Counted from the first letter of the stretch, positions 30,537 through 40,503 are shown. The stretch is 64,000 bases of DNA from Flammeovirgaceae bacterium (GCA_021299455.1 JAJTGQ010000032.1:1-64000); one strand, 5' to 3'. Notes: a model not told the origin generated them from the sequence alone. Numbers and translations are program-made.

Positions 30537-31277
30537 TTGAGCAACGCATTAGTCATAATTCCTACCTACAACGAAAAAGAAAATATACAAGCGATTGTAG
30601 ATGAGGTGCTCTCTTTGCCAAAAGATTTTCATCTTTTGATAGTAGACGACAACTCACCCGATGGAACAGCTGATATTGTAAAGGGTCTTCAGGCCAAGTA
30701 CAACGCACTGGAAACAAGGTTGCATCTATTGCAACGAGCGGGCAAATTGGGACTGGGAACAGCTTATATCGAAGGGTTTAAATTTGGTCTAAAAAAGGGA
30801 TATCACTACTTATTGGAAATGGATGCGGATTTTTCGCACAACCCAAAAGACCTTACGCGACTGTATCTTGCGTGTGAAGAAGAGGGTCATGACTTGGCCG
30901 TTGGCTCCCGTTATTCAAAAGGAGTGAATGTTGTTAATTGGCCAATGAGTCGTGTACTGATGTCGTATTTCGCCAGTAAGTATGTACGCTTTATCACCGG
31001 CCTGCCAATCCACGACACAACAGCTGGCTTTGTCTGTTACCGGAGAACCGTTCTGGAAACCATTCAGCTTGACAACATCAAGTTTATCGGATATGCTTTT
31101 CAAATTGAGATGAAATTTCTCACCTGGAAATATGGATTTAAAATTACCGAAGTCCCCATTATCTTCACTGATCGCACGCTCGGCCAATCAAAAATGTCAG
31201 CCGGGATTTTTAAAGAAGCCGTACTCGGTGTGTTAGCCATGTCCATTGGTAGTTGGTTCAAAAGCTATAAGAGATAG
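30537..31277 (+). CDS. Polyprenol monophosphomannose synthase-like GT2 (dolichyl-phosphate mannosyltransferase type)
   Basis: VIIPTYNEKENIQAIVDEVL, LLIVDDNSPDGTADIVKGLQ, LEMDADFSHNPKDLTRL, TTAGFVCYRR. Confidence 0.93.
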   Translation: MSNALVIIPTYNEKENIQAIVDEVLSLPKDFHLLIVDDNSPDGTADIVKGLQAKYNALETRLHLLQRAGKLGLGTAYIEGFKFGLKKGYHYLLEMDADFSHNPKDLTRLYLACEEEGHDLAVGSRYSKGVNVVNWPMSRVLMSYFASKYVRFITGLPIHDTTAGFVCYRRTVLETIQLDNIKFIGYAFQIEMKFLTWKYGFKITEVPIIFTDRTLGQSKMSAGIFKEAVLGVLAMSIGSWFKSYKR

Positions 31278-31285
31278 CATTTAGT

Positions 31286-32188
31286 ATGCGATCCTATTTT
31301 TTAGGTGGGGTGCTTGTTCTTGCTTCTACCTTTTGCCAAGGTCAAGATTCGCTTAAAATTTTATCATGGAACATTCAAATGTTGCCACGAGGAATCAATT
31401 ACAATGGAAAAGCGAAAAGAGCCAAGATCATTGCCGAGCAATTGAAAAAAAGCCCGTATGATGTTGTAGTGTTTCAGGAGTTATTCTACCGAAGAAGCAG
31501 ACGGATTATTGCTAAAGAACTTCAATCTGAATTTCCTGCTCAAACTAACGTCCTCAACAAAAAATCCATCGCCCTAAAAACAAATGGTGGTGTGATGATT
31601 TTCAGTCGCCACCCCATTAAAGATGTAAAAGAAATCAGGTTCAGGAATCGCAGCGGGCCGGATAGATTATCCAGAAAAGGCGCTATGCTGGCTGAGATTG
31701 AAGTTAAGGGGAAACCCATCCATGTTATTGGCACCCACCTGCAAGCATTTGGAATGCAAGAAACGATGTACAGCCAGTATCAACAATTATACGATGAGCT
31801 TTTGAAACCCAATGAGCAACAAGGCATCCCGCAGTTCATTTGTGGAGATTTTAATACGATCAAGGAATTGCCCAAAAATCTGCCTGCCAATCTACCCAAG
31901 AACTTTGAGCAGCGAATCGCACGATATGAAACCATGCTCCAAAAGCTGCAGGCAAGTGATGGCGATCTGGATGGGGAACATCAGTTTACAATGGACAGAC
32001 CTAACAACGATCTCTGCGAGAAAAGAAAAGAATTCCGATTGTTGTTAGATTATTTTCTTTTTCGCCCAATGACTTCTAATCTGACAATTGCAAAAAGAAA
32101 GGTGCAAATAATTAGATATCCATGGCGTACTGGCAACAAAGATCTTTCTGATCATTTTGCACTTGAAGCGGTTGCAACGGGTTTTTGA
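31286..32188 (+). CDS. Endonuclease/exonuclease/phosphatase family protein (sphingomyelinase-like, secreted)
   Basis: LKILSWNIQMLPRG, VVVFQELFYRRSRRII, HVIGTHLQAF, ICGDFNT, DLSDHFALEAV. Confidence 0.9.
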   Translation: MRSYFLGGVLVLASTFCQGQDSLKILSWNIQMLPRGINYNGKAKRAKIIAEQLKKSPYDVVVFQELFYRRSRRIIAKELQSEFPAQTNVLNKKSIALKTNGGVMIFSRHPIKDVKEIRFRNRSGPDRLSRKGAMLAEIEVKGKPIHVIGTHLQAFGMQETMYSQYQQLYDELLKPNEQQGIPQFICGDFNTIKELPKNLPANLPKNFEQRIARYETMLQKLQASDGDLDGEHQFTMDRPNNDLCEKRKEFRLLLDYFLFRPMTSNLTIAKRKVQIIRYPWRTGNKDLSDHFALEAVATGF

Positions 32189-32219
32189 AATCGATCGATA
32201 AAAAAGGCGCGAAGTTTAA

Positions 32220-32675
32220 CTAAGCCCCTCCCACTTCATCTGTGTTGATATAGTTGATCAACACAAACGTTACAAACAAGCCAGAGAACACGCCCTCTAA
32301 GGCAACTATAAACGATGCCATGTAGGCATTCAGATAGCGCCCCATGGGCTCGTTATTGATAATTTCCTGCATCATGTTTGAATCCAACTTCATCCATGTA
32401 AAAAGAAACAACGCAAATACTAACGAGCCAATGGCTGCCGTGCCAACGCCAGTCGCCAACGCCAAAAAATAATTAAGGTGCTTGCCATGTGTCTCTTTAA
32501 ACTTCTTCAACGCAAAGTATACACCAACCACCAATACGAGAAGATTGAGCAACCGTAGTTCTACGATATGGCTAAGGCCAGTCACCTTCATCAAAAGAAA
32601 ATAAGCAATCAGGCCTGCAGCTATCTTAAGGCCATAACTCTGAGGAATTTGGTTTGGATTGTTGAAGAGGTTCAT
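32220..32675 (-). CDS. DUF4199 domain-containing membrane protein
   Basis: Four predicted TM helices, LNYFLALATGVGTAAIGSLVFALFLF; typical DUF4199 arrangement. Confidence 0.7.
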   Translation of the reverse strand: MNLFNNPNQIPQSYGLKIAAGLIAYFLLMKVTGLSHIVELRLLNLLVLVVGVYFALKKFKETHGKHLNYFLALATGVGTAAIGSLVFALFLFTWMKLDSNMMQEIINNEPMGRYLNAYMASFIVALEGVFSGLFVTFVLINYINTDEVGGA

Positions 32676-32785
32676 AGGATTTGGGTTTTACTGACCCTAA
32701 GTTTGATTTTTTTGGTCAATTCAGCAATCTTTTGATTACATATTTGTTCAACTTCGACATCCCAATACCCTTAAACACCTAAACT

Positions 32786-33367
32786 ATGAAAGCATTAAAA
32801 ATTATCGGCTTTGTTGTAATCGGCATTCTGGGGCTTGCGTTCGCCTTTGTTCTGGTTCAGCCTTCTAAAGGACATGTCGAAAAATCTATTGTGATCAATG
32901 CGCCCGCATCGGCCATTTTTCCTCACTTGAACAACCTGAAGAGTTTTACCGCTTGGTCACCCTGGAGCAAGATGGACCCCGAAGCCAAGCAGACTTTTGA
33001 AGGCCCTGAAGCGGGGGTCGGTGCCAAAATGAACTGGTATGGAGAGATTATGAAACAAGGATCTCAGTGGGTAGAAGAGAGTGTTGAAAATGAGCGCGTC
33101 AAAACCGGTTTGGTTTTCGAGGGTATGGAAGGTAAAATATGGGCAGAGTTTAAACTAAGTCCGGAAGGAAATGGGACGAACGTTACCTGGACCTATGATG
33201 GCGAAAACATTGGACTTGGTGGCAAAGCAATGTGGGCAACGATGGGAATGATGCTCGGAGGCCAATATGAAGATGGGCTGAAGGAACTGAAGCAATTGGT
33301 GGAGAACAGTCCAGCAGCCGAACCTAGTGAGGAGATGGCACCGTCAGACTCAACCACCTCTAACTAA
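32786..33367 (+). CDS. SRPBCC family (polyketide cyclase/START-like) protein
   Basis: HVEKSIVINAPASAIFPHLNNLKSFTAWSPWSKMDPEAKQTFEGPEAGVGAKMNW. Confidence 0.9.
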   Translation: MKALKIIGFVVIGILGLAFAFVLVQPSKGHVEKSIVINAPASAIFPHLNNLKSFTAWSPWSKMDPEAKQTFEGPEAGVGAKMNWYGEIMKQGSQWVEESVENERVKTGLVFEGMEGKIWAEFKLSPEGNGTNVTWTYDGENIGLGGKAMWATMGMMLGGQYEDGLKELKQLVENSPAAEPSEEMAPSDSTTSN

Positions 33368-33387
33368 GCAGAAAAATCTAATTACCT

Positions 33388-33413
33388 AAAAGCTCCTTCC
33401 CGGAGCTTTCTTT
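33388..33413 (+). terminator. Rho-independent-like terminator between convergent SRPBCC and GtrA genes
   Basis: AAAGCTCC-ttccc-GGAGCTTT hairpin followed by T-rich tract. Confidence 0.6.
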
Positions 33414-33417
33414 GTTC

Positions 33418-33810
33418 CTACCGAAACGTAAACAAAAAGTTAGAGAGGAAATTCCAAAGTGTAACGATAATGGTAGCTACTGCTTTTGAAAGATAAAAGT
33501 TCTTTTTTAAGCGATCATTCAGCAGCCACACAATCATAGAATTGATCACTAGCCCAACCAGTGAGAACAAAATGAACTTTACGTATTGACTGCCCACGTT
33601 TGGGTCTACACTTGCAAACGTCCAAGAGCGGTTGATGAAAAAGTTGCTGGTGGCGGCCATAAAAAAGCCAACTCCATTGGCAATGTACTTATTCATATTC
33701 CATTTCTCTTTGAATAAATAGGTGAGACCAAAATCAACTATCAAACCGGAAGCACCTACCAGCACAAACCGGAAAAACTTAATAGCTATGGGTGATAATG
33801 TTTCCAGCAT
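33418..33810 (-). CDS. GtrA family protein
   Basis: FFRFVLVGASGLIVDFGLTYLF, GFFMAATSNFFINRSWTF. Confidence 0.9.
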   Translation of the reverse strand: MLETLSPIAIKFFRFVLVGASGLIVDFGLTYLFKEKWNMNKYIANGVGFFMAATSNFFINRSWTFASVDPNVGSQYVKFILFSLVGLVINSMIVWLLNDRLKKNFYLSKAVATIIVTLWNFLSNFLFTFR

Positions 33811-33811
33811 A

Positions 33812-35404
33812 TCAATGCGTTAACGGATTCTCGAAATTTCCTTGGTAATTTTTCAATCGATAAAAAAAAGCGTGGCGCATCGTCTCGCCCCCTCGTGTGA
33901 TACGAACGGTGTCAAGAGGTACAATCGTTTCGAAGTAGTTTCCAAACGCTTCAGTTGGATTCTTGTAATAGTTACTCACGGCAATGTGATAATAGTCTTG
34001 TCCCTTTTCTAACCCACCCCGCTGCTCATTGATCCAGGCATACTTGTGGATCTCATTCAAACTGCCAATCAAAAACAACTTGCGGTGATGGGGCTGAGCA
34101 ACATAAAAATCTAGATGAGTGCCCGGAAACCATTTGTTGGAAATCAGCCCCGATCCTTTTTTCATCAAACCATTCGACTCTTCTCTTGCAGCAATTCTTT
34201 TAAAGGCATCCTCGATTTGATCGTAGCCAAACATGTCTTGTGTGAAATCGTACTCTCCAAAATTTTGGACGTCCGATTGCTTCCCTAACGGGAATGGCGA
34301 ATAATTGATTACATAAAGTATAGCCGCCAAAAGAAATGCTAAAAAATAACTTGGTAGCAACATTCGCAAAGGACGAATCGTGTTGGCTTCGGAAAGATGT
34401 TGCAAGGCTATTCGCTCAGACCAATAGACAGCGCTAATCACTATCAACGACAAGAAAGCCGGACCCGACCAATGCGGCAACGTACTTCTAAAAACGGAAA
34501 AACCGGTGAACAACAGCCAGAGTGGAATCGCATTGAATAATAGAATCCACTTGAATGATGAATCCAAAAAGCGTTTACCCTTCGCCAGCGCCATTAGCGC
34601 AATTACGATCAAAATAATATTAAGGGGATTGTTATATGCAATTTGTCCTCCTATCTCTGTGAAAAAATAATCGGGTCGAATTTCGAATGCAGGAGCTACC
34701 CGATCGCCATGAAAGGTAAAGCTGATGAAATCATTTTGCACATTCCAAATGATCACTGGCGAAAAAACCAGCAGCGAAATAATGCCTGATGCATAGAGCG
34801 AATAATCCAGCAACCATTTTCGATTTTCAAAAAGCACATACAGTAAAATGCCAATCCAAATAAAAACAGAGTGATACTTCGATAACATCGCCAATCCGGC
34901 AAATACTCCGATACTCATCATCTTTATCCGGTGTGCGTTGGTGATTTTCTCAACGGGCAACACATCCAATGCCGCATTCAAACTCAACAACCAGAAAAAT
35001 ACCTGAGGCGCATCGGGAATTAATGAAAAGCCGCTGATGATGGAGCAATAGATGGAAGAGGTGTAAAGTAAGGCAGCATAGAGTCCCGCCAATTCGTCTT
35101 TTACTTTTCGCCCGATACAAAAGATCGTCCATGTACTTGCTGCGGATAACACAATGGTTCCCAGTCGCAAGAAAAAATCATCCGTGAAAAACAGATTAGC
35201 TGTAAACACCTGCGCCAAAAAACCAACCATGGGCGGGTGATCAAAATGACTCAAATCAGGAAACAGCGCATAGGTCCAATAGTACACCTCATCATTCGCT
35301 AATTCCAACTGTGAGGCCAACAACAGTCTGACCATTGTTGCAATGACAATAAGCCAAACAACTTGTTTGCGTATTTTAATTACTTGATCGTTAGTTAAAG
35401 TCAT
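33812..35404 (-). CDS. Glycosyltransferase family 39 (ArnT/PMT-like) membrane protein
   Basis: ELANDEVYYWTYALFPDLSHFDHPPMVGFL, multiple TM helices. Confidence 0.9.
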   Translation of the reverse strand: MTLTNDQVIKIRKQVVWLIVIATMVRLLLASQLELANDEVYYWTYALFPDLSHFDHPPMVGFLAQVFTANLFFTDDFFLRLGTIVLSAASTWTIFCIGRKVKDELAGLYAALLYTSSIYCSIISGFSLIPDAPQVFFWLLSLNAALDVLPVEKITNAHRIKMMSIGVFAGLAMLSKYHSVFIWIGILLYVLFENRKWLLDYSLYASGIISLLVFSPVIIWNVQNDFISFTFHGDRVAPAFEIRPDYFFTEIGGQIAYNNPLNIILIVIALMALAKGKRFLDSSFKWILLFNAIPLWLLFTGFSVFRSTLPHWSGPAFLSLIVISAVYWSERIALQHLSEANTIRPLRMLLPSYFLAFLLAAILYVINYSPFPLGKQSDVQNFGEYDFTQDMFGYDQIEDAFKRIAAREESNGLMKKGSGLISNKWFPGTHLDFYVAQPHHRKLFLIGSLNEIHKYAWINEQRGGLEKGQDYYHIAVSNYYKNPTEAFGNYFETIVPLDTVRITRGGETMRHAFFYRLKNYQGNFENPLTH

Positions 35405-35474
35405 GGAGGATTGTAAACGCAAAGATGTTAAAATATCTTTTCAATAGCATCGTAGAGCCAAGCGATATCTTGAA

Positions 35475-35519
35475 GGCGTCTGACGGCTGATTCTGTGTAA
35501 AATATAGCCGTCTGACGCC
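35475..35519. repeat. 14-bp inverted repeat with one mismatch in intergenic region
   Basis: GGCGTCTGACGGCT ... AGCCGTCTGACGCC. Confidence 0.6.
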
Positions 35520-35549
35520 AACTAATTCAAAAAAAATTTGAGACAACTT

Positions 35550-36521
35550 CTAATTCCCTTCCGTTTCGTGCACACGCGGATTCGACAACCGTTGCTCTTT
35601 CCACTTTTTCAATTCCTCTCTCCTCAATACCAATTCCTCTTCGGTGGGTTTGTAATCGATTAACACTTTTAAGTCTGGCTGACCGGCATCGACCCAGGCA
35701 GTATACCACACATCACCGATCATCTTTACACTCTCTCTCATCTGCCGCTCGACCATACCCGACAGCAACTGATGGTAGCTTCTGGCGTATTCGACCGACA
35801 CCACTTTCACCGTTTGTTTCCCTTTCGACTCAAAGTTGAATTTTCTGTCTCCCATTTTTTGAGACAATTGCTTTTCAAAACGTAGCACCGAATCAAGGGC
35901 TAGGTTGGCTTTTGCCACCACATTCCATGCTGCCAATTGCACATTTGGAATGTATTGAGCCTTTCCGACAAAGAAATCGTACTCATTAAAAAATAATTCC
36001 GGCAATCGCGATTCCCAAAAAGCATGAATCCCGATTTGATTGCTAAGTTGGCCATCGTAATTTTTTGTGGTGTGCAATGGCACGTGAGCATCCGCAATGT
36101 AATGACCGAGGTCTGCCGACAAGCGCAAAATCCGATCTGGATCTTTTAGTAAGAAGGCGTCTTTTAGCTGATAATAAATACGATTGATATGCCACGGCAC
36201 AATCCCATGCCGAGTAAGGCTGTCCTCTCCGTATTTCGCTACTGCATCTTTCCAATAGCGCGGCAGTTTTGTCGCAGCACTATCGCCATACTCATCTAAG
36301 TCAATATAGTGCCGAGGCGCCTCTTCAGGAATAGCATATCTTCTGCGATCGGGATTCACTGACGCCTCAGAGATGTATTGGATATTCTCCTTATAGAAGC
36401 CAATCATCTCAACGGGCAATGTGAATACAGCCAGTCGATTAATTTTTTGGTGAGCGAAGAAGCCCCAACTAAAAAAAAGAAACGGAATAGTGATTAGCAA
36501 TATCTTTTGAAAATGCTTCAT
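35550..36521 (-). CDS. Zinc-dependent phospholipase C / S1-P1 nuclease-like secreted protein
   Basis: WGFFAHQKINRLAVFTLP, LSADLGHYIADAHVPLHTTKNYDGQLSNQIGIHAFWESRLPE zinc ligand pattern. Confidence 0.82.
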   Translation of the reverse strand: MKHFQKILLITIPFLFFSWGFFAHQKINRLAVFTLPVEMIGFYKENIQYISEASVNPDRRRYAIPEEAPRHYIDLDEYGDSAATKLPRYWKDAVAKYGEDSLTRHGIVPWHINRIYYQLKDAFLLKDPDRILRLSADLGHYIADAHVPLHTTKNYDGQLSNQIGIHAFWESRLPELFFNEYDFFVGKAQYIPNVQLAAWNVVAKANLALDSVLRFEKQLSQKMGDRKFNFESKGKQTVKVVSVEYARSYHQLLSGMVERQMRESVKMIGDVWYTAWVDAGQPDLKVLIDYKPTEEELVLRREELKKWKEQRLSNPRVHETEGN

Positions 36522-36634
36522 TCGAATACAAATTTCATGCAAAGACGTCAACGCGCCAAGGGCAACCGAATACTTTTCTTGGCGCCCTAGTGCCTTTGCG
36601 TAAAATCTTTACCTTTCGAAATAAAATACGAAGC

Positions 36635-38239
36635 ATGAACAAACTTCTCTCACTCCTCCTTTTCATCGCCACGGCCTCATTTGCCACAGATCCCTACCCA
36701 AGGAATCCGTTCATCGATGTAAAACAGTACACCTTTCAGTTAGAAGTGAATGACTCTACCGATGTGATTTATGGAAAAGCATCTATTCTAATCCTGTTCA
36801 AAAAGTCTATCGCTGAATTTGAACTTGACCTTACCAATAAGAACGCCCAAGGATTTGGAATGGAGGTTACCCAGGTGAGATTAGACGGAAAAACACTTTC
36901 ATTTCAACATAAGAATGATCGCTTGAAAATCATTCTCGACCAACGAATAACGATCAACGAACAACTTAGCTTCAAAATAGACTATAAAGGCATCCCCCAA
37001 GATGGGCTCATCATCGGCAAAAACAAATATGGCGACCGCGGCTTCTTTGGCGACAATTGGCCTGACCGCGGCCACCACTGGCTACCTGTAATCGATCACC
37101 CCAGTGACAAATCTGCCGTTGATTTTATCATCATAGCTCCGTTGCATTATGCGGTTGTTTCCAATGGTTTAAAAATCGAAGAGAGCTTTATTGATTCAAA
37201 AAGGAAATTGACGCACTGGCGCGAAGAGGTGCCCATCCCGGTGAAAGTCATGGTGGTGGGTATTGCCCGATTTGCAGTACAACATGCTGGCAAGGTCGAT
37301 GATATTGGTGTAGAGAGTTGGGTCTATCCCCAAAACCGGGCAGAAGGATTTTATGACTATGCGGTCGCTGTTAAAGTGCTGGACTACTTTCATCGAAACA
37401 TCGGCCCATACCCATTTAAGAAGTTGGCAAACGTTCAGTCGAAGACCCGTTGGGGAGGACTGGAGAATGCGAGTGCTATTTTTTATTCCGAGAGCTCTGT
37501 CAACGGAAAGGGCGATCACGAAGGATTGATCGCACACGAAGAAGCTCATCAATGGTTTGGCAATTCAGCCAGCGAAAATGATTGGCATCATGTATGGCTA
37601 AGTGAAGGTTTTGCCACCTACTTCGCGAACTTGTATTTAGAACATGCCTATGGCCGCGATCGCCTGGTGAAAGAACAACAACAAGATCGCGATCAAGTCA
37701 TCAAGTACTACCAAAAAAATCCGGCACCTATTGTTGACACAACCTTAACCGACATTAACAAAGTGCTTAGCACCAATACGTATCAGAAAGCAGGTTGGGT
37801 GTTGCATATGCTTCGGCACCAACTTGGAGATGCAGATTTTTGGAAAGGAATCCGTCAATACTATGAGGCTTTCAAATATGGCAATGCCATGACAGTTGAT
37901 TTTCAAAGAACAATGGAAACCGCTTCTGGAAAAAATCTCAGGTTGTTCTTCGATCAGTGGCTTTTTGAAGGAGGGCATCCTAAAATCACCGGCACTTGGC
38001 GGTATGACTCCAAAACCAGTCAGGTCATTCTAGAGATTTCTCAAGTGCAGCCGGGAATATATTTTCGCTTTCCGCTAGACCTAAAAATGGTGGGACGGGA
38101 TGGTAAAACCCACTCTCAAACGATTCAAATTGACTCTAAAACATCAAAAACAAGCCTGATTGTACCTTTTCCACCTCAAGAACTAATAATGGATCCTGAC
38201 ACCTGGCTGCTTTTCGAGGGAAATTTGGCCAAAAAATAA
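36635..38239 (+). CDS. M1 family aminopeptidase (secreted)
   Basis: GLENASAIFY, GLIAHEEAHQWFGNSASENDWHHVWLSEGFATYFANLYLE (HExxH-type zinc site); signal peptide. Confidence 0.94.
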   Translation: MNKLLSLLLFIATASFATDPYPRNPFIDVKQYTFQLEVNDSTDVIYGKASILILFKKSIAEFELDLTNKNAQGFGMEVTQVRLDGKTLSFQHKNDRLKIILDQRITINEQLSFKIDYKGIPQDGLIIGKNKYGDRGFFGDNWPDRGHHWLPVIDHPSDKSAVDFIIIAPLHYAVVSNGLKIEESFIDSKRKLTHWREEVPIPVKVMVVGIARFAVQHAGKVDDIGVESWVYPQNRAEGFYDYAVAVKVLDYFHRNIGPYPFKKLANVQSKTRWGGLENASAIFYSESSVNGKGDHEGLIAHEEAHQWFGNSASENDWHHVWLSEGFATYFANLYLEHAYGRDRLVKEQQQDRDQVIKYYQKNPAPIVDTTLTDINKVLSTNTYQKAGWVLHMLRHQLGDADFWKGIRQYYEAFKYGNAMTVDFQRTMETASGKNLRLFFDQWLFEGGHPKITGTWRYDSKTSQVILEISQVQPGIYFRFPLDLKMVGRDGKTHSQTIQIDSKTSKTSLIVPFPPQELIMDPDTWLLFEGNLAKK

Positions 38240-38284
38240 ATAGGTCTTCAAAGTCACTTATCCATACATTTTAAGACTTTGTGC

Positions 38285-38314
38285 TTGCAAATCAGCTTAT
38301 TGCCCTTATTTTTG
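38285..38314 (+). promoter_or_regulatory. Bacteroidota-type housekeeping promoter of rpsT
   Basis: TTG-N19-TATTTTTG, matching TTG ... TAnnTTTG consensus, 22 nt upstream of rpsT. Confidence 0.65.
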
Positions 38315-38335
38315 CAGTCCTTTTAGAAAAGCAAT

Positions 38336-38590
38336 ATGGCAAACCACAAATCAGCAGAGAAAAGAATCAGAGCAAATGAGACGAAACGCGTGAGAAATCG
38401 CTACCAGGCGAAAACCACCCGCACTCAAATAAAGAAATTGACTGGCACTACTAAGAAAGATGAAGCAGCGGTACTTTTAAAAGAAGTGAGCGGCATGATC
38501 GACAAGTTGGCCAAGAAGAATGTCATCCACTGGAAAAAAGCTGCAAACCAAAAGAGCAAGCTGGCGAAGCGCGTAAACGCGTTAGCTTAG
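38336..38590 (+). CDS. rpsT: 30S ribosomal protein S20
   Basis: MANHKSAEKRIRANETKRVRNRYQAKTTRTQIKKL. Confidence 0.97.
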   Translation: MANHKSAEKRIRANETKRVRNRYQAKTTRTQIKKLTGTTKKDEAAVLLKEVSGMIDKLAKKNVIHWKKAANQKSKLAKRVNALA

Positions 38591-38613
38591 TTCTATTTCC
38601 AAAAAATATTTTT

Positions 38614-38646
38614 CCCTCTCTAACTTCGGTTGGGGAGGGTTTTTTT
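38614..38646 (+). terminator. Rho-independent terminator of rpsT
   Basis: CCCTCTCTAAC-TTCG-GTTGGGGAGGG stem with UUCG tetraloop, followed by T7. Confidence 0.93.
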
Positions 38647-38767
38647 ATGCGGATTTTTTGCTGACTGGTGAGCAAATACACCGCTCCTATCGAATCATAG
38701 AATTAGTCCTAGGCTCATTGAGAAATATTTTCGAACTATATTTGTTAGGTAAACAAAAAATAAATTT

Positions 38768-38977
38768 ATGAGAGTCTCCATGAATCCGCCTTTAAGCAAT
38801 GTACAAACCGAACTGCTTAAGGTCTTCTCTGCAGATATTCCAGAAACGCACTTGTTGGAATTGAAAAACATCATGGCTCGGTTTCTTTTAGAAAAAGCAC
38901 AAGACAGTGCCGATAAGATATGGCAGGAAAAGGGATATTCCGATGAAAAACTTCGAGACATTTTGAGCAAGAAGTAG
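38768..38977 (+). CDS. Small antitoxin-like protein preceding a truncated PIN toxin
   Basis: 69 aa, LELKNIMARFLLEKAQDSADKIWQEKGYSDEKLRDILSKK; followed 8 nt later by PIN-like start. Confidence 0.7.
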   Translation: MRVSMNPPLSNVQTELLKVFSADIPETHLLELKNIMARFLLEKAQDSADKIWQEKGYSDEKLRDILSKK

Positions 38978-38985
38978 GAATACAA

Positions 38986-39045
38986 TTGACAAAAATTGTG
39001 TTGGATACAAATGCCTTGCTCCGTTGTATTTCGCGGAGGTACTGA
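38986..39045 (+). pseudogene. Truncated PIN-domain toxin (N-terminal 19 residues only)
   Basis: TTG-started MTKIVLDTNALLRCISRRY* matches the canonical PIN N-terminal strand/first Asp (IVLDTN.LL.SIS); stop follows and radC begins at 39061. Confidence 0.72.
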
Positions 39046-39060
39046 CTTTAAGGTTAAAAA

Positions 39061-39762
39061 GTGAAAATCGAAGACAGCAAACCCCTCAACATTAAAGACT
39101 GGAATCCGGAAGACCGGCCGAGAGAAAAGCTATTGCTGAAAGGTACTTCAGCCCTCTCCGATGCCGAGTTGATCGCCATCTTAATTGGTTCAGGCACGGC
39201 TAACTTGAGCGCTGTAGATGTATCCAAAAAAGTATTACTCCACGGAAAGAACAACCTGAATGAATTGGCCAAACTCTCGGTAAAAGAGTTGATGAAGATA
39301 AAAGGCATTGGTGAAGCAAAGGCCATCACGATAGTCGCTGCGCTAGAGCTCGGGCGTAGAAGAAAAGAAACCGATAGTGAAGAGAAGCCAAAAATTAGCA
39401 GTTCAAAAGATGCCTTCGAATTACTGCGAGGCGATTTGATGGACTTGCCACACGAAGAATTTTGGGTGCTGTTACTCAATCGTGCCCATCGCGTCATCAA
39501 AAAGAAAAGAGTCAGCGAAGGCGGGGTCTCCGGCACGGTGGCCGATCCAAAGATTATTTACAAAATGGCTTTGGAGGAATTAGCAAGTGGCGTTATTGTA
39601 GCACACAATCATCCTTCTGGTAATCTCACCGCCAGTCAAAGCGATATTGATCTTACTAAAAAGTTAAAAGAAGCCGGAAAATTTCTGGAAGTACAACTAT
39701 TGGATCACCTCATCATTGCTGGCTCAAAATATTATAGCTTTGCTGATGAAGGAATTATTTAA
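39061..39762 (+). CDS. radC: RadC family JAB-domain protein
   Basis: DRPREKLLLKGTSALSDAELIAILIGSGT, VIVAHNHPSGNLTASQSDIDLTKKLKEAG...DHLIIA. Confidence 0.96.
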   Translation: MKIEDSKPLNIKDWNPEDRPREKLLLKGTSALSDAELIAILIGSGTANLSAVDVSKKVLLHGKNNLNELAKLSVKELMKIKGIGEAKAITIVAALELGRRRKETDSEEKPKISSSKDAFELLRGDLMDLPHEEFWVLLLNRAHRVIKKKRVSEGGVSGTVADPKIIYKMALEELASGVIVAHNHPSGNLTASQSDIDLTKKLKEAGKFLEVQLLDHLIIAGSKYYSFADEGII

Positions 39763-39828
39763 TTCAAGATTCAAAGTTCAAAATCGAGGATAAGTTTTGA
39801 ATCTTGATTTTTGAAGTTTGAATTTTAG
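39761..39828. repeat. Imperfect inverted TTCAARRTTCAAA-type intergenic repeat, copy A
   Basis: AATTCAAGATTCAAAGTTCAA shared with 62757..62777; arms inverted within the intergenic space. Confidence 0.7.
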
Positions 39829-39831
39829 AGT

Positions 39832-40503
39832 ATGAAAGCGAAACAAATCATTGCACTGGGGGTTGCGGCTTTTTTGGCCACGATGGTTTACTATAGTTTT
39901 ACAAAAACCGATTCGCCAGAAGATTACATCAGCACCATTCTAAAAGAACGCCAGGAGAAGGATCGGTTCATGAAAAATGATAAAGATTCTCCCTTTCGAT
40001 CAACCAAAGCAACTACATTGGGTGTAGCCATTGTGCCGATGGACACCGCACAAGCAACTGTCGTAGTCAACAAGCTCAACTATTTTCCTCCCGATTTAGA
40101 ATACAAATTGAAAGCTAGCCTCGAGCCAATCGAAAACAAAAAGGTAATTGTACTGCCAACGAGTGATGGCAAGGAGAAACGTTATCTGGAATTTGCATTT
40201 GCAAAATTTAGCCTCGATGGTCAAGAAAACAGCTTGTTGATCGTGGAAATCATGGATGCAGGTCCTTACAAAGGAACACTCTTTCTTGCCTTTGCGGATG
40301 AGACTAGTGCCAAAGAAACGTATGGAGCTGGCCGCTACATCGATTTGAAAAAAGTACCAGGAGCAAGTTCCATCGTTCTTGATTTCAACAAAGCCTATAA
40401 TCCATACTGTGCTTATTCAGATAATTTTTCTTGTCCTTTTCCTCCCAAAGAAAACATCATGAAAATTGCGGTAAAGGCTGGTGAGAAGAAATATCATGAT
40501 TGA
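39832..40503 (+). CDS. DUF1684 domain-containing protein
   Basis: FMKNDKDSPF, YFPPDLEYKLKASLEP, RYIDL, VLDFNKAYNPYCAYSDNFSCPFPPKENIMKIAVKAGEK. Confidence 0.9.
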   Translation: MKAKQIIALGVAAFLATMVYYSFTKTDSPEDYISTILKERQEKDRFMKNDKDSPFRSTKATTLGVAIVPMDTAQATVVVNKLNYFPPDLEYKLKASLEPIENKKVIVLPTSDGKEKRYLEFAFAKFSLDGQENSLLIVEIMDAGPYKGTLFLAFADETSAKETYGAGRYIDLKKVPGASSIVLDFNKAYNPYCAYSDNFSCPFPPKENIMKIAVKAGEKKYHD

